Below, piece after piece: positions 17,374 to 26,872 of a stretch of 64,000 nt of DNA. A model generated the notes under the pieces. It was given only the letters and a program-made list of their open reading frames with translations, ran no database searches and was not told the origin of the DNA. Each line of letters begins with the position of its first letter. The first letter of the stretch is position 1. A program made the translations under genes and the position numbers. The stretch lies in assembly GCF_040782645.1 (NCBI RefSeq), contig NZ_CP160403.1:7289001-7353000 (forward strand), in the 5' to 3' direction. The DNA is from Streptomyces sp. HUAS ZL42 (GTDB taxonomy: Bacteria > Actinomycetota > Actinomycetes > Streptomycetales > Streptomycetaceae).

Positions 17374-18105
17374 ATGGCCATCATCGAGACCGAAGCGACG
17401 CTGCACGAGGCGCACCGCGACAACCACACGCACCGGGATGTGAACGGCGGCTGGCTGCGCCCCGCCGTCTTCGGCGCGATGGACGGCCTGGTCTCCAACC
17501 TCGCCCTCATGACCGGCGTCGCGGGCGGGTCCGTGAGTCACCGGGCCATCGTGCTGACCGGGCTCGCGGGGCTCGCCGCCGGGGCCTTCTCCATGGCCGC
17601 CGGCGAGTACACCTCCGTCGCCTCGCAGCGCGAGCTCGTCGAGGCCGAACTGGACGTGGAGCGGCGGGAGCTGAGAAAGCACCCCAAGGACGAGGAGGCC
17701 GAGCTCGCCGCGCTCTATGTGGCCCGCGGTGTCGAGCCCGAGCTGGCGCGGCAGGTGGCGGGGCAGCTCTCCCGGGACCCCGAGCAGGCGCTGGAGATAC
17801 ACGCCCGCGAGGAGCTGGGCATCGACCCCGGTGATCTGCCGTCCCCGCTGGTCGCCGCCGTGTCCTCGTTCGGCTCGTTCGCGCTGGGCGCCCTGCTCCC
17901 CGTACTGCCGTACCTGCTGGGGGCGACCGCACTGTGGCCTGCCCTGCTGCTCGCGCTGATCGGGCTCTTCGCCTGCGGTGCCGTCGTGGCCAGGGTGACG
18001 GCGCGGACCTGGTGGTTCAGTGGTCTGCGGCAGCTCTCTCTCGGTGGTACGGCGGCCGGTGTGACGTACGTCCTGGGCAGTCTGTTCGGAACCGCCGTAG
18101 GATAG
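17374..18105 (+). CDS. VIT1/CCC1 family iron/manganese transporter
   Basis: This 243-residue protein has the VIT layout. A short N-terminus leads to a first helix with FGAMDGLVSNLALMTGVAGG, a second with GLAAGAFSMAAGEYTSVASQ, then a soluble charged helical segment (about residues 85-150). Three C-terminal membrane helices follow, beginning PLVAAVSSFGSFALGALLPVLPY. The acidic residues of the soluble segment (ELVEAELDVERRELRKH) are where family members bind metal before transport. It probably exports Fe(II) or Mn(II). The ATG at 17374 has an AGGGGG ribosome-binding site. The last coding bases are followed by an inverted repeat. Confidence 0.9.
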   Translation: MAIIETEATLHEAHRDNHTHRDVNGGWLRPAVFGAMDGLVSNLALMTGVAGGSVSHRAIVLTGLAGLAAGAFSMAAGEYTSVASQRELVEAELDVERRELRKHPKDEEAELAALYVARGVEPELARQVAGQLSRDPEQALEIHAREELGIDPGDLPSPLVAAVSSFGSFALGALLPVLPYLLGATALWPALLLALIGLFACGAVVARVTARTWWFSGLRQLSLGGTAAGVTYVLGSLFGTAVG

Positions 18106-18114
18106 GGCGGCTGA

Positions 18115-18138
18115 ACTTATGCGTTGGGCCGCATAAGT
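18115..18138. promoter_or_regulatory. Inverted repeat after the VIT gene
   Basis: ACTTATGCG and CGCATAAGT form a perfect 9-bp inverted repeat with a 6-base centre, starting 10 bases after the VIT stop. It is unusually AT-rich for this genome. It could be a terminator stem or an operator. Confidence 0.4.
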
Positions 18139-18382
18139 AGCCGTTACTTGCTGGTTTCGAATGCTTAACCACGGGGCATGAGCCGTAAGCGCTGTGGGCA
18201 ATGACGCCTGCCGCACACCCGCGGGGTGAGCGATGACGCTCTCCCCGCCCATGGATCGATGGACACCGATCTGTCCGCATCGGTCCTCACATACTTCTGT
18301 CGCCCGGCGCGGTACCCCGCCGCGACCGTGGCGTCCGCATGTTGGAACGGAATATCCCGGTTCCCGAGAACCGCTCCATCAT

Positions 18383-18398
18383 GTAACCTGCACGAAAT
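18383..18398 (+). promoter_or_regulatory. GlnR-like box upstream of gltB
   Basis: GTAAC, six bases, then GAAAT matches the GlnR a-site/b-site pattern (gTnAc-n6-GaAAc) of actinomycetes. It lies 74-89 bases before the gltB ATG. Only one a/b pair is seen; strong GlnR targets often have two. Nitrogen control of glutamate synthase makes biological sense. Confidence 0.5.
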
Positions 18399-18471
18399 TT
18401 TGCACACACGCAGAGGGCCAGCGTCGTCCCTCGGCACCTGCATATGCCACATGACGACGACGGGAGAGCCG

Positions 18472-21400
18472 ATGCGTACGCCGCGCCAGCCGTCCCAGCA
18501 CTCTGCGAATGGCCAGAACTGGTCGTTCATGGATGCTCGCCCTGCTGCGCAGGGTATGTACGACCCCCGCAACGAGCACGACGCCTGTGGCGTCGGCTTC
18601 GTGGCCACCCTCACCGGCGAGGCGAGCCACACGCTGGTCGAGCAGGCGCTGACCGTTCTGCGCAATCTCGAACACCGCGGTGCCACCGGCTCCGAGCCCG
18701 ACTCGGGCGACGGCGCCGGCATCCTCTCCCAGGTGCCCGACGCCTTCTTCCGCGACGTGGCCGGATTCGAGCTCCCCGCGGCCGGTGCTTACGCCGTCGG
18801 TATCGCCTTCCTGCCGGAGGACTCCGCCGCCGAGGCCGTCTCGCAGATCGAGACGATCGCCGCCGACGAGGGCCTCACGGTCCTCGGCTGGCGCGAAGTC
18901 CCCATCGCCCCCGAGCTGCTGGGTGCCACCGCCCGCTCGACGATGCCGGTCTTCCGTCAGGTCTTCGTCACCGACAACGCCGCAGCGCCTGCCACGGGTA
19001 TCGCCCTCGACCGCAAGGCCTTCGTGCTGCGCAAGCGCGCCGAGCGGGAGGCGGGTGTCTACTTCCCGTCCCTCTCGGCCCGCACCATCGTCTACAAGGG
19101 CATGCTGACCACGGGCCAGCTCGAGCCCTTCTTCCCGGACCTGTCCGACCGCCGCTTCGCGTCGGCCGTCGCCCTCGTCCACTCCCGCTTCTCGACGAAC
19201 ACCTTCCCGAGCTGGCCGCTCGCCCACCCGTACCGCTTCGTCGCGCACAACGGTGAGATCAACACCGTCAAGGGCAACCGCAACTGGATGCAGGCCCGCG
19301 AGTCGCAGCTGGTCTCCGACCTGTTCGGCCCGCAGGAGAAGCTGGACCGCGTCTTCCCGGTGTGCACACCGGACGCCTCCGACTCGGCATCCTTCGACGA
19401 GGTGCTCGAGCTGCTCCACCTCGGTGGCCGCTCGCTCCCGCACTCCGTGCTGATGATGATCCCGGAGGCGTGGGAGAACCACGACTCCATGGACCCGGCC
19501 CGGCGCGCCTTCTACCAGTACCACGCCACGATGATGGAGCCCTGGGACGGCCCGGCCTGCGTCACCTTCACCGACGGCACCCAGGTCGGCGCGGTCCTCG
19601 ACCGCAACGGTCTGCGCCCCGGCCGCTACTGGGTCACCGACGACGGCCTCGTCGTCCTCGGCTCCGAGGTCGGCGTCCTCGACATCGACCCGTCCAAGGT
19701 CGTCCGCAAGGGCCGTCTGCAGCCCGGCAGGATGTTCCTCGTCGACACCGCCGAGCACCGCATCATCGAGGACGACGAGATCAAGGCGCAGCTCGCCGCC
19801 GAGCAGCCGTACGCCGAGTGGCTCGAGGCCGGCGAGATCGAGCTGGGCGACCTGCCCGAGCGCGAGCACATCGTGCACACGCACGCCTCGGTCACCCGCC
19901 GCCAGCAGACCTTCGGTTACACCGAGGAGGAGCTGCGCGTCATCCTCGCGCCGATGGCCAAGGCCGGTGCGGAGCCGATCGGTTCGATGGGCACCGACTC
20001 GCCGATCGCCGCGCTGTCCTCGCGCCCCCGTCTGCTCTTCGACTACTTCACCCAGCTGTTCGCGCAGGTCACCAACCCTCCGCTGGACGCGATCCGCGAG
20101 GAACTGGTCACCTCCCTGCGCTCGTCCCTCGGCCCCGAGGGCAACATCCTCGAGCCGACGGCCGCCTCCTGCCGCAGCGTCACCCTGCCTTTCCCGGTCA
20201 TCGACAACGACGAGCTGGCCAAGCTCATCCACATCAACGCCGACGGCGACATGCCCGGCTTCAAGGCCGCGACCCTGTCCGGCCTGTACCGGGTGCACGG
20301 CGGCGGTGACGCCCTCGCCGCGCGCATCGAGGAGATCTGCGCCGAGGCCGACGCCGCCATCGACAACGGCGCCCGGCTGATCGTCCTGTCGGACCGGCAC
20401 TCGGACGCCGAGCACGCGCCGATCCCGTCGCTGCTGCTCACCGCGGCCGTCCACCATCACCTCATCCGCACAAAGCAGCGCACCGAGGTGGGCCTGCTCG
20501 TCGAGGCCGGTGACGTCCGCGAGGTCCACCACGTCGCCCTGCTCATCGGCTACGGCGCCGCCGCCGTCAACCCCTACCTGGCGATGGAGTCCGTCGAGGA
20601 CCTGCTGCGCGCGGGCACCTTCATCAGCGGCCTCGAGCCCGAGCAGGCCATCAAGAACCTGATCAAGGCGCTCGGCAAGGGTGTCCTGAAGGTCATGTCC
20701 AAGATGGGCATCTCGACCGTCGCCTCCTACCGCGGCGCCCAGGTCTTCGAGGCCGTCGGCCTCGACGAAGCCTTCGTCGAGAAGTACTTCTACGGCACCG
20801 CCACCAAGATCGGCGGCGTCGGCATCGACGTCGTCGCCAAGGAGGTCGCCGCCCGCCACGCCAAGGCCTACCCCGCCTCCGGCATCGCTCCCGCGCACCG
20901 TGCGCTGGAGATCGGCGGCGAGTACCAGTGGCGCCGCGAGGGCGAGCCGCACCTGTTCGACCCGGAGACGGTCTTCCGCCTTCAGCACTCGACGCGTGCC
21001 AACCGCTACGACATCTTCAAGAAGTACACGGACCGCGTGAACGAGCAGTCCGAGCGCCTGATGACGCTCCGTGGCCTGTTCGGTTTCAAGTCGGACCGTC
21101 CGTCGATCCCCATCGACGAGGTCGAGCCGGTCTCCGAGATCGTCAAGCGCTTCTCCACGGGCGCCATGTCGTACGGCTCCATCTCCAAGGAGGCGCACGA
21201 GACCCTCGCCATCGCCATGAACCAGCTGGGCGGCAAGTCCAACACCGGTGAGGGCGGCGAGGACCCGGAGCGCCTGTACGACCCGGCGCGCCGGTCGTCC
21301 ATCAAGCAGGTCGCCTCCGGCCGCTTCGGTGTGACCTCCGAGTACCTGGTCAACGCGGACGACATCCAGATCAAGATGGCCCAGGGCGCCAAGCCCGGCG

Positions 21401-23076
21401 AGGGCGGCCAGCTGCCCGGCCACAAGGTCTACCCGTGGGTCGCCAAGACCCGGCACTCGACCCCGGGCGTCGGCCTGATCTCCCCGCCGCCGCACCACGA
21501 CATCTACTCCATCGAGGACCTGGCCCAGCTGATCCACGACCTGAAGAACGCGAACCCGCAGGCGCGGATTCACGTCAAGCTGGTCTCCGAGGTCGGCGTC
21601 GGCACGGTCGCGGCGGGTGTGTCCAAGGCGCACGCGGACGTGGTGCTCATCTCCGGCCACGACGGTGGTACGGGCGCCTCCCCGCTGACCTCGCTGAAGC
21701 ACGCGGGCGGCCCCTGGGAGCTCGGCCTCGCCGAGACCCAGCAGACGCTGCTGCTCAACGGGTTGCGCGACCGCATCGTCGTGCAGACCGACGGCCAGCT
21801 GAAGACCGGCCGTGACGTCGTCATCGCCGCTCTGCTCGGCGCCGAGGAGTTCGGTTTCGCGACCGCGCCGCTCGTCGTCTCCGGCTGCGTCATGATGCGC
21901 GTCTGCCACCTGGACACCTGCCCGGTCGGCATCGCCACCCAGAACCCGACGCTGCGCGAGCGGTTCGCCGGCAAGGCCGAGTACGTCGTGAACTTCTTCC
22001 AGTTCATCGCCGAAGAGGTCCGCGAGATCCTCGCCGAGCTGGGCTTCCGCTCCATCGAGGAGGCCGTCGGCCACGCCGAGGCGCTCGACGTCACCCGTGC
22101 CGTCGACCACTGGAAGGCGCAGGGCCTGGACCTGGAGCCGCTGTTCCACGTGCCGACGCTGCCCGAGGGCGCCGTCCGCCACCAGGTCGTCGCCCAGGAC
22201 CACGGCCTGGAGAAGGCGCTCGACAACGAGCTCATCAAGCTCGCCGCCGACGCTTTGGCCGCGTCCAGCGCCACCGACGCCCAGCCGGTGCGCGCCCAGG
22301 TCGCGATCCGCAACATCAACCGCACGGTCGGCACCATGCTCGGCCACGAGGTGACGAAGAAGTTCGGCGGCGCGGGCCTGCCCGACGACACCATCGACAT
22401 CACCTTCACGGGCTCGGCCGGCCAGTCCTTCGGCGCCTTCCTGCCGCGCGGTGTCACGCTGCGCCTCGAGGGCGACGCCAACGACTACGTCGGCAAGGGC
22501 CTCTCCGGCGGCCGGGTGGTCGTCCGTCCCGACCGGGGCGCCGACCACCTCGCCGAGTACTCGACGATCGCGGGCAACACCATCGCGTACGGCGCGACCG
22601 GCGGTGAGCTGTACCTGCGCGGCCGCACGGGCGAGCGGTTCTGCGTCCGCAACTCCGGTGCGCTGGTCGTCTCCGAGGGCGTGGGCGACCACGGCTGCGA
22701 GTACATGACCGGTGGTCACGCGGTGGTCCTCGGCGAGACGGGCCGCAACTTCGCGGCCGGCATGTCCGGTGGCATCGCGTACGTCGTCGACCTCGACCGC
22801 GACGACGTCAACGTCGGCAACCTCGACTCGATCGAGGCGCTGGACGACACGGACAAGCAGTGGCTGCACGACGTGGTGCGCCGTCACCAGGAGGAGACCG
22901 GCTCGACGGTGGCCGAGAAGCTCCTGGCCGAGTGGGACACGGCGGTCGACCGCTTCAGCAAGATCATCCCCAGCACGTACAAGGCAGTGCTCGCCGCCAA
23001 GGACGCCGCCGAGCGAGCGGGACTCTCCGAGTCCGAGATCACCGAGAAGATGATGGAGGCGGCGATCAATGGCTGA
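18472..23076 (+). CDS. gltB: Glutamate synthase large subunit GltB
   Basis: This 1534-residue protein makes two glutamates from glutamine and 2-oxoglutarate with GltD. The class II amidotransferase domain begins at Cys39 in [10 protein letters not shown], so the first 38 residues are a propeptide. The FMN-binding synthase domain contains [23 protein letters not shown] and [11 protein letters not shown]. The [3Fe-4S] cysteines begin near residue 1139 in [17 protein letters not shown]. The C-terminal part is the GXGXG beta-helix. The ATG at 18472 has a GGGAGA ribosome-binding site; an in-frame ATG at 18451 is possible. It overlaps gltD by eight bases. Confidence 0.97.
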   Translation: MRTPRQPSQHSANGQNWSFMDARPAAQGMYDPRNEHDACGVGFVATLTGEASHTLVEQALTVLRNLEHRGATGSEPDSGDGAGILSQVPDAFFRDVAGFELPAAGAYAVGIAFLPEDSAAEAVSQIETIAADEGLTVLGWREVPIAPELLGATARSTMPVFRQVFVTDNAAAPATGIALDRKAFVLRKRAEREAGVYFPSLSARTIVYKGMLTTGQLEPFFPDLSDRRFASAVALVHSRFSTNTFPSWPLAHPYRFVAHNGEINTVKGNRNWMQARESQLVSDLFGPQEKLDRVFPVCTPDASDSASFDEVLELLHLGGRSLPHSVLMMIPEAWENHDSMDPARRAFYQYHATMMEPWDGPACVTFTDGTQVGAVLDRNGLRPGRYWVTDDGLVVLGSEVGVLDIDPSKVVRKGRLQPGRMFLVDTAEHRIIEDDEIKAQLAAEQPYAEWLEAGEIELGDLPEREHIVHTHASVTRRQQTFGYTEEELRVILAPMAKAGAEPIGSMGTDSPIAALSSRPRLLFDYFTQLFAQVTNPPLDAIREELVTSLRSSLGPEGNILEPTAASCRSVTLPFPVIDNDELAKLIHINADGDMPGFKAATLSGLYRVHGGGDALAARIEEICAEADAAIDNGARLIVLSDRHSDAEHAPIPSLLLTAAVHHHLIRTKQRTEVGLLVEAGDVREVHHVALLIGYGAAAVNPYLAMESVEDLLRAGTFISGLEPEQAIKNLIKALGKGVLKVMSKMGISTVASYRGAQVFEAVGLDEAFVEKYFYGTATKIGGVGIDVVAKEVAARHAKAYPASGIAPAHRALEIGGEYQWRREGEPHLFDPETVFRLQHSTRANRYDIFKKYTDRVNEQSERLMTLRGLFGFKSDRPSIPIDEVEPVSEIVKRFSTGAMSYGSISKEAHETLAIAMNQLGGKSNTGEGGEDPERLYDPARRSSIKQVASGRFGVTSEYLVNADDIQIKMAQGAKPGEGGQLPGHKVYPWVAKTRHSTPGVGLISPPPHHDIYSIEDLAQLIHDLKNANPQARIHVKLVSEVGVGTVAAGVSKAHADVVLISGHDGGTGASPLTSLKHAGGPWELGLAETQQTLLLNGLRDRIVVQTDGQLKTGRDVVIAALLGAEEFGFATAPLVVSGCVMMRVCHLDTCPVGIATQNPTLRERFAGKAEYVVNFFQFIAEEVREILAELGFRSIEEAVGHAEALDVTRAVDHWKAQGLDLEPLFHVPTLPEGAVRHQVVAQDHGLEKALDNELIKLAADALAASSATDAQPVRAQVAIRNINRTVGTMLGHEVTKKFGGAGLPDDTIDITFTGSAGQSFGAFLPRGVTLRLEGDANDYVGKGLSGGRVVVRPDRGADHLAEYSTIAGNTIAYGATGGELYLRGRTGERFCVRNSGALVVSEGVGDHGCEYMTGGHAVVLGETGRNFAAGMSGGIAYVVDLDRDDVNVGNLDSIEALDDTDKQWLHDVVRRHQEETGSTVAEKLLAEWDTAVDRFSKIIPSTYKAVLAAKDAAERAGLSESEITEKMMEAAING

Positions 23077-24532
23077 CCCGAAGGGCTTCCTGAACCACGG
23101 CCGTGAGGTCGCCAAGTCCCGCCCCGTCCAGGAGCGCGTCAAGGACTGGAACGAGGTCTACGTCCCCGGCTCGCTGCTGCCGATCATCAGCAAGCAGGCC
23201 AGCCGGTGCATGGACTGCGGCATCCCGTTCTGCCACAACGGCTGTCCGCTGGGGAACCTGATCCCCGAGTGGAACGACTACGCCTACCGCGAGGACTGGT
23301 CGGCGGCGAGCGAGCGCCTGCACGCCACGAACAACTTCCCGGAGTTCACGGGCCGCCTGTGCCCCGCTCCCTGTGAGTCGGCGTGCGTGCTCGGCATCAA
23401 CCAGCCGGCCGTCACCATCAAGAACGTCGAGGTCTCCATCATCGACAAGGCGTGGGACGCGGGCACCGTCGCCCCGCAGGCCCCGGAGCGCCTGTCCGGC
23501 AAGACCGTCGCGGTCATCGGCTCGGGCCCGGCGGGCCTGGCCGCCGCCCAGCAGCTCACGCGGGCGGGCCACACCGTCGCCGTCTACGAGCGCGCGGACC
23601 GCATCGGAGGCCTTCTCCGGTACGGCATCCCCGAGTTCAAGATGGAGAAGCGGCACATCAACCGCCGTATCGAGCAGATGCGCGCGGAGGGCACCCGCTT
23701 CCGTACCGGCATCGAGATCGGCCGCGACCTCAAGGCGACCGACCTGAAGAAGCGGTACGACGCGATCGTCATCGCCGCCGGCGCGACGACCGCCCGTGAC
23801 CTCCCGGTCCCCGGCCGTGAGCTCAAGGGCGTCTACCAGGCGATGGAGTACCTGCCGCTGGCCAACAAGGTCCAGGAGGGCGACTACGTCACCGCTCCGA
23901 TCTCGGCCGAGGGCAAGCACGTCGTGGTCATCGGGGGTGGCGACACCGGCGCCGACTGCGTGGGCACCGCCCACCGCCAGGGCGCGGCCTCCGTCACGCA
24001 GCTGGAGATCATGCCCCGCCCGAACGACGAGCGGAACGCGCTCGCCCAGCCGTGGCCGACCTTCCCGATGCTCTACAAGGTCACCTCCGCGCACGAGGAG
24101 GGCGGTGAGCGGGTCTACTCCGTCTCCACCACCCACTTCGAGGGCGACGAGGACGGCAACGTCCAGTGGCTGCACATGGCCGAGGTCGAGTTCGTCGACG
24201 GCAAGCTGACCCAGAAGCCGGGCACGGAGCGCAAGATCCCCGCCCAGCTGGTCACCCTCGCCATGGGCTTCACCGGCACCGACCGTGAGAACGGCCTGGT
24301 CGAGCAGTTCGGCCTGGACCTCGACGAGCGTGGCAACATCGCCCGCGACGCCGACTTCCAGACCAACGTGCCCGGCGTGTTCGTCGCCGGTGACGCCGGC
24401 CGCGGCCAGTCCCTCATCGTCTGGGCCATCGCGGAGGGCCGCTCGGCCGCCCGTGGTTGCGACCGCTTCCTCACGGGCGCGAGCGACCTGCCGGCCCCGA
24501 TCCGCCCGACGGACCGCGCACTGATGGTCTGA
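23069..24532 (+). CDS. gltD: Glutamate synthase small subunit GltD
   Basis: This 487-residue flavoprotein feeds NADPH electrons to GltB. The N-terminal region has the cysteine motifs [16 protein letters not shown] and [12 protein letters not shown] for two [4Fe-4S] clusters. The FAD site is [15 protein letters not shown], the NADPH site is [17 protein letters not shown], and [19 protein letters not shown] is the closing FAD motif. The ATG overlaps the end of gltB, so the subunits are coupled. A hairpin terminator follows by about 50 bases. Confidence 0.97.
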   Translation: MADPKGFLNHGREVAKSRPVQERVKDWNEVYVPGSLLPIISKQASRCMDCGIPFCHNGCPLGNLIPEWNDYAYREDWSAASERLHATNNFPEFTGRLCPAPCESACVLGINQPAVTIKNVEVSIIDKAWDAGTVAPQAPERLSGKTVAVIGSGPAGLAAAQQLTRAGHTVAVYERADRIGGLLRYGIPEFKMEKRHINRRIEQMRAEGTRFRTGIEIGRDLKATDLKKRYDAIVIAAGATTARDLPVPGRELKGVYQAMEYLPLANKVQEGDYVTAPISAEGKHVVVIGGGDTGADCVGTAHRQGAASVTQLEIMPRPNDERNALAQPWPTFPMLYKVTSAHEEGGERVYSVSTTHFEGDEDGNVQWLHMAEVEFVDGKLTQKPGTERKIPAQLVTLAMGFTGTDRENGLVEQFGLDLDERGNIARDADFQTNVPGVFVAGDAGRGQSLIVWAIAEGRSAARGCDRFLTGASDLPAPIRPTDRALMV

Positions 24533-24579
24533 CGGACGGACCCCCATACGTCCCGTACAACGGCGTACGGAACACAGAC

Positions 24580-24633
24580 GGCGCCTGCCCCTTGTCCCCG
24601 ACCGGACGAATGGGCAGGCGCCGCCGCCTTTTC
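24580..24633 (+). terminator. Terminator after gltD
   Basis: An 11-bp stem (GGCGCCTGCCC at 24580-24590 with 24612-24622) has a 21-base loop and is followed by GCCGCCTTTT. It ends the gltBD transcript ahead of a tandem repeat. Confidence 0.7.
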
Positions 24634-24775
24634 CAGGACGACCGCTGTCCAGGACGGCCGCCGGTCAAGACGGCGGCTGCTCAAGACGGCCGCCGGTCAA
24701 GACGGCGGCTGCTCAAGACGACCGCCGGACAAGACGGCCGCTGGCCAAGACGGCCGCCGCCTCAGACGGCGCGCA
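24632..24775. repeat. 16-bp tandem repeat array
   Basis: From 24664 there are seven contiguous 16-base units (24664-24775) with consensus close to STCAAGACGGCCGCCG. At least two diverged units precede them from 24632. Alternate units end GGCGGCTG and GGCCGCCG, so neighbours can pair into short hairpins. The last unit contains the stop codon of the minus-strand gene at 24762. Sixteen is not a multiple of three, and no frame reads as a protein family. The array fills the gap between convergent transcripts. Confidence 0.85.
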
Positions 24776-25097
24776 GCCGCACGGTCACCGGAGCCGGTTC
24801 CTCCGGCACCGGCAGCGACTGCACGGTCAGGGCGTCCCCGCTCTCCACGACTCCGCTGCCCGACCGGTCGAGATGGGCGTCCACCACGACCCGCCGGCCC
24901 GGCGTCCAGTCGGCCGACAGGTGGAAGGGCACGGCGAGCGTGCCCTTCCCGTCGTACGAGATGTCCTGGACCGTTGCCGCGAGCTCCTGTGACGGCGCGT
25001 CCGCGAGTGTCACGTCGAGGACCCGCACCCGGAGGACGGCCTTCGAGAAGGCGCCCAGGTCGGGAGTGAGCAGTACCCGTCCAGAAACTGTCGTCAT
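24762..25097 (-). CDS. YscW/YbaY-like small beta-barrel protein
   Basis: The protein is 111 residues from the ATG at 25097, starting MTTVSGRVLLTPD. It is all-beta in character. The pattern VLRVRVLDVTLADAPSQELA, then YDGKGTLAVPFHLSADW and RRVVVDAHLDRSG, then a C-terminal PAPVTVRLRAV, resembles the YscW/YbaY family (small barrels with a D-V-S-x-A-D-A-P motif). No signal peptide or lipobox is present, unlike enteric YbaY. It is the last gene of the astacin operon, 5 bases after the preceding stop. Its role is unknown; the stop codon lies in a tandem repeat. Confidence 0.7.
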   Translation of the reverse strand: MTTVSGRVLLTPDLGAFSKAVLRVRVLDVTLADAPSQELAATVQDISYDGKGTLAVPFHLSADWTPGRRVVVDAHLDRSGSGVVESGDALTVQSLPVPEEPAPVTVRLRAV

Positions 25098-25102
25098 GTT
25101 CC

Positions 25103-25363
25103 TCAGGAGTTGAGCACGGCGTACCGCGCCTCGATGTCGACCGGACCGCCCGTGAGGTTGCGGATCTCGATGAAGTACTTGATCAGGTTGCTTGCCTGAC
25201 GGTCCACCTGGACCTTCCACTCCACCTGGGCGTTGCCGTCCACCATGGGCCACGTCGGTACGACCGTCCAGTCGACCCGCCACGCCTCCGGCCAGCTGTG
25301 GGTGAACCACCGGCGGCTGGTGTTCGCCGGTACCTGTCCGCGGAACTGCACTCCCAGAATCAC
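25103..25363 (-). CDS. Stand-alone copy of the astacin C-terminal domain
   Basis: This 86-residue protein starts at a GTG (25363) with a GGAAGGGGGAGA ribosome-binding site. Its body (GVQFRGQVPAN, RRWFTHSWPEAW, WTVVPTWPMVDGNAQVE, IRNLTGGPVDIEARY) closely matches residues 275-357 of the astacin-type protease in the same operon, at roughly 60-65% identity by eye. It looks like a duplicated beta-sandwich domain without protease. It may bind the same ligand, act as an inhibitor, or assemble with the protease. The start overlaps the stop of the small ORF upstream (GTGA). Confidence 0.75.
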   Translation of the reverse strand: MILGVQFRGQVPANTSRRWFTHSWPEAWRVDWTVVPTWPMVDGNAQVEWKVQVDRQASNLIKYFIEIRNLTGGPVDIEARYAVLNS

Positions 25364-25638
25364 GACTCTCCCCCTTCCGGGGCCTCGGGCGCGGCCCCGC
25401 CGTCCTTCAGGCTCTCCGCGGCCGGGACGCCCGTGACGCCCCCGCCGTCCTGTGCCGCGCCCAGCGGCGCGTACCCGGCACCCGCGAACTCCGGTCCGCC
25501 GATGCCGCTGCCGGTCCCGGTGACGGCCGCTCCCGCCGGCGCCCCCGGCGCCCCGCTCAGGCTCGGCGCCGGACCGGCGTCGACCGCGTCGGCCCATCCT
25601 GCGGGCGTGGACTCGCCCGGCATTCCCATCGGTTGCAT
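25360..25638 (-). CDS. Small Gly/Ala/Pro-rich hypothetical protein
   Basis: A 92-residue frame starts MQPMGMPGESTPAGWADAV with an AGGGGG ribosome-binding site and lies 11 bases after the protease stop. It ends in a GTGA overlap with the next gene. The sequence is low complexity (Gly, Ala, Pro, Ser) with no membrane helix, signal peptide or recognisable domain. The tight coupling on both sides is the main evidence that it is real. It could be a linker-like secreted or structural peptide. Confidence 0.6.
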   Translation of the reverse strand: MQPMGMPGESTPAGWADAVDAGPAPSLSGAPGAPAGAAVTGTGSGIGGPEFAGAGYAPLGAAQDGGGVTGVPAAESLKDGGAAPEAPEGGES

Positions 25639-25649
25639 GGTTCCCCCTG

Positions 25650-26741
25650 TCAGGTCGCGTTGGCGCCCCAGCCCAGCACGTCGTAGCGGGCCTGGACGTC
25701 GACCGGACCGCCGGTCAGATTGCGGATGTTGAGGAAGTACTTGAGCAGTCCACCTGACTGCCGGGTCACCTGGACCCACGACTCGATCTGCGCGTTCCCG
25801 TCCACCACGGGCGCCGTCGGCACGACCGTCCAGTGGACGTACCAGTGCGCCGGCCAGCTGTGCGTGAACCACCGTCCGACCTGCCCGGCAGGGACGGTCC
25901 CCGTGAACTGCACGCCCGAGAAACGGGCCGGCGACTCCAGGTTCGCGTACATCGTCCGTACGGCGAGGCAGTCGCCGGGGCTGAGCCCCTGCCGCTGGCC
26001 GATCTCGACGTTCTGCCGGGGCACGATGGTGTCCTGGCCGTTGTTCGAGAACGCCCAGCGCGGATAGTGCATGATCGAGTGGTAGTCGTACGCGCCGACG
26101 TCGTCGCCGTCGGTGATGTGCTGGTTGAAGTTGTGGGCCATTCCCTGCTGGATGTTGGCCCAGTTGACGGTGACGAACTGGTCCCGGTCCTCCCGGCTCT
26201 GCTCGTGCCACAATCCGACCGCGTGCCCGATCTCGTGGATCGCGGCGCCCAGTTCGCAGCCCGAACCCAGCGTGATCTGCTGGACGTTGCCACGCCGGCC
26301 CACTGCGGAGCTGCAGCCGCTGCCCGGGACGAACCGGATGAAGTCCGGGAACTGGGCCCGGTTCTGGGCCGTGCGCCGGACGAAGCGGATGCGGGTGTTG
26401 CGCTGCCAGTGGTCGATCGCGCCGGTGACCCGGCCCTGGTCGGGCAGGTTCGGGTCGATCTCGAACGGCACGAGGCCGTTCGGCCAGCGGAACTGCCGGC
26501 CGGGGATGATGACCCCGCTCTCCAGGAGCGCCACCACTTCCTCGGCGGCGACCTGCTTGGCCTCGATCAGGTCGAGGACGATGTCGCCCTCGAACACGGG
26601 CTGCCCGTCGACCTCGGTGTACTGGACCGCCTTCGGCCCCTTGCCCGCCAGTTGGACCAGACCCGCCTGTACCTCGGGTCCGACCTGATAGGGCCCGAAC
26701 CCGAAACCGGCGGCGGCCGGCTCGGCCGTATCGGCTGCCAT
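25650..26741 (-). CDS. Astacin-like (M12A) zinc metalloprotease
   Basis: This 363-residue protein has the astacin zinc motif HEIGHAVGLWHE at residues 169-180 and the Met-turn SIMHYP at 222-227. Cys143 and Cys162 may form a disulfide. Residues 1-80 are a propeptide-like region, and RWPNGLVPFEIDP marks the start of the catalytic domain. Residues about 275-360 form a C-terminal beta domain duplicated as a separate gene downstream. No signal peptide is visible (MAADTAEPAAAGFGFGP), which is odd for an astacin; it may act inside the cell or leave by another route. It heads a four-gene operon. Confidence 0.88.
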   Translation of the reverse strand: MAADTAEPAAAGFGFGPYQVGPEVQAGLVQLAGKGPKAVQYTEVDGQPVFEGDIVLDLIEAKQVAAEEVVALLESGVIIPGRQFRWPNGLVPFEIDPNLPDQGRVTGAIDHWQRNTRIRFVRRTAQNRAQFPDFIRFVPGSGCSSAVGRRGNVQQITLGSGCELGAAIHEIGHAVGLWHEQSREDRDQFVTVNWANIQQGMAHNFNQHITDGDDVGAYDYHSIMHYPRWAFSNNGQDTIVPRQNVEIGQRQGLSPGDCLAVRTMYANLESPARFSGVQFTGTVPAGQVGRWFTHSWPAHWYVHWTVVPTAPVVDGNAQIESWVQVTRQSGGLLKYFLNIRNLTGGPVDVQARYDVLGWGANAT

Positions 26742-26872
26742 GGCGTCCCCCTTGTTGTTGTTCCCCCTTGAGGGGGTCAACGTCGACGACGGAGCGGTGT
26801 CCGTCAATGGAGGGCGTAAGCGGCTTTTGTCTCGTACGTCTGGTGGGTCCGGGTCGGTAGGAAAGTCGGGCC

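Larger units (their letters stand above)
18106..18471. other. Non-coding spacer between the VIT gene and gltB
   Basis: This 366-base spacer carries no convincing gene. It holds an inverted repeat right after the VIT stop and a GlnR-like box about 90 bases before gltB. The gltB frame stays open back into it, but the residues there do not resemble GltB. Confidence 0.6.

Noticed and set aside
18226..18471. N-terminal extension of GltB from an upstream in-frame start
   Set aside because: The added residues do not resemble GltB, and a good ribosome-binding site precedes the ATG at 18472.
18379..23142. Very long open frame on the strand opposite gltB
   Set aside because: It is the antisense of a clear gltB, with composition typical of high-GC shadow frames and no recognisable domain.
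24664..24775. Tandem units considered as a CRISPR array
   Set aside because: Units are contiguous 16-mers without unique spacers, and there are no cas genes.
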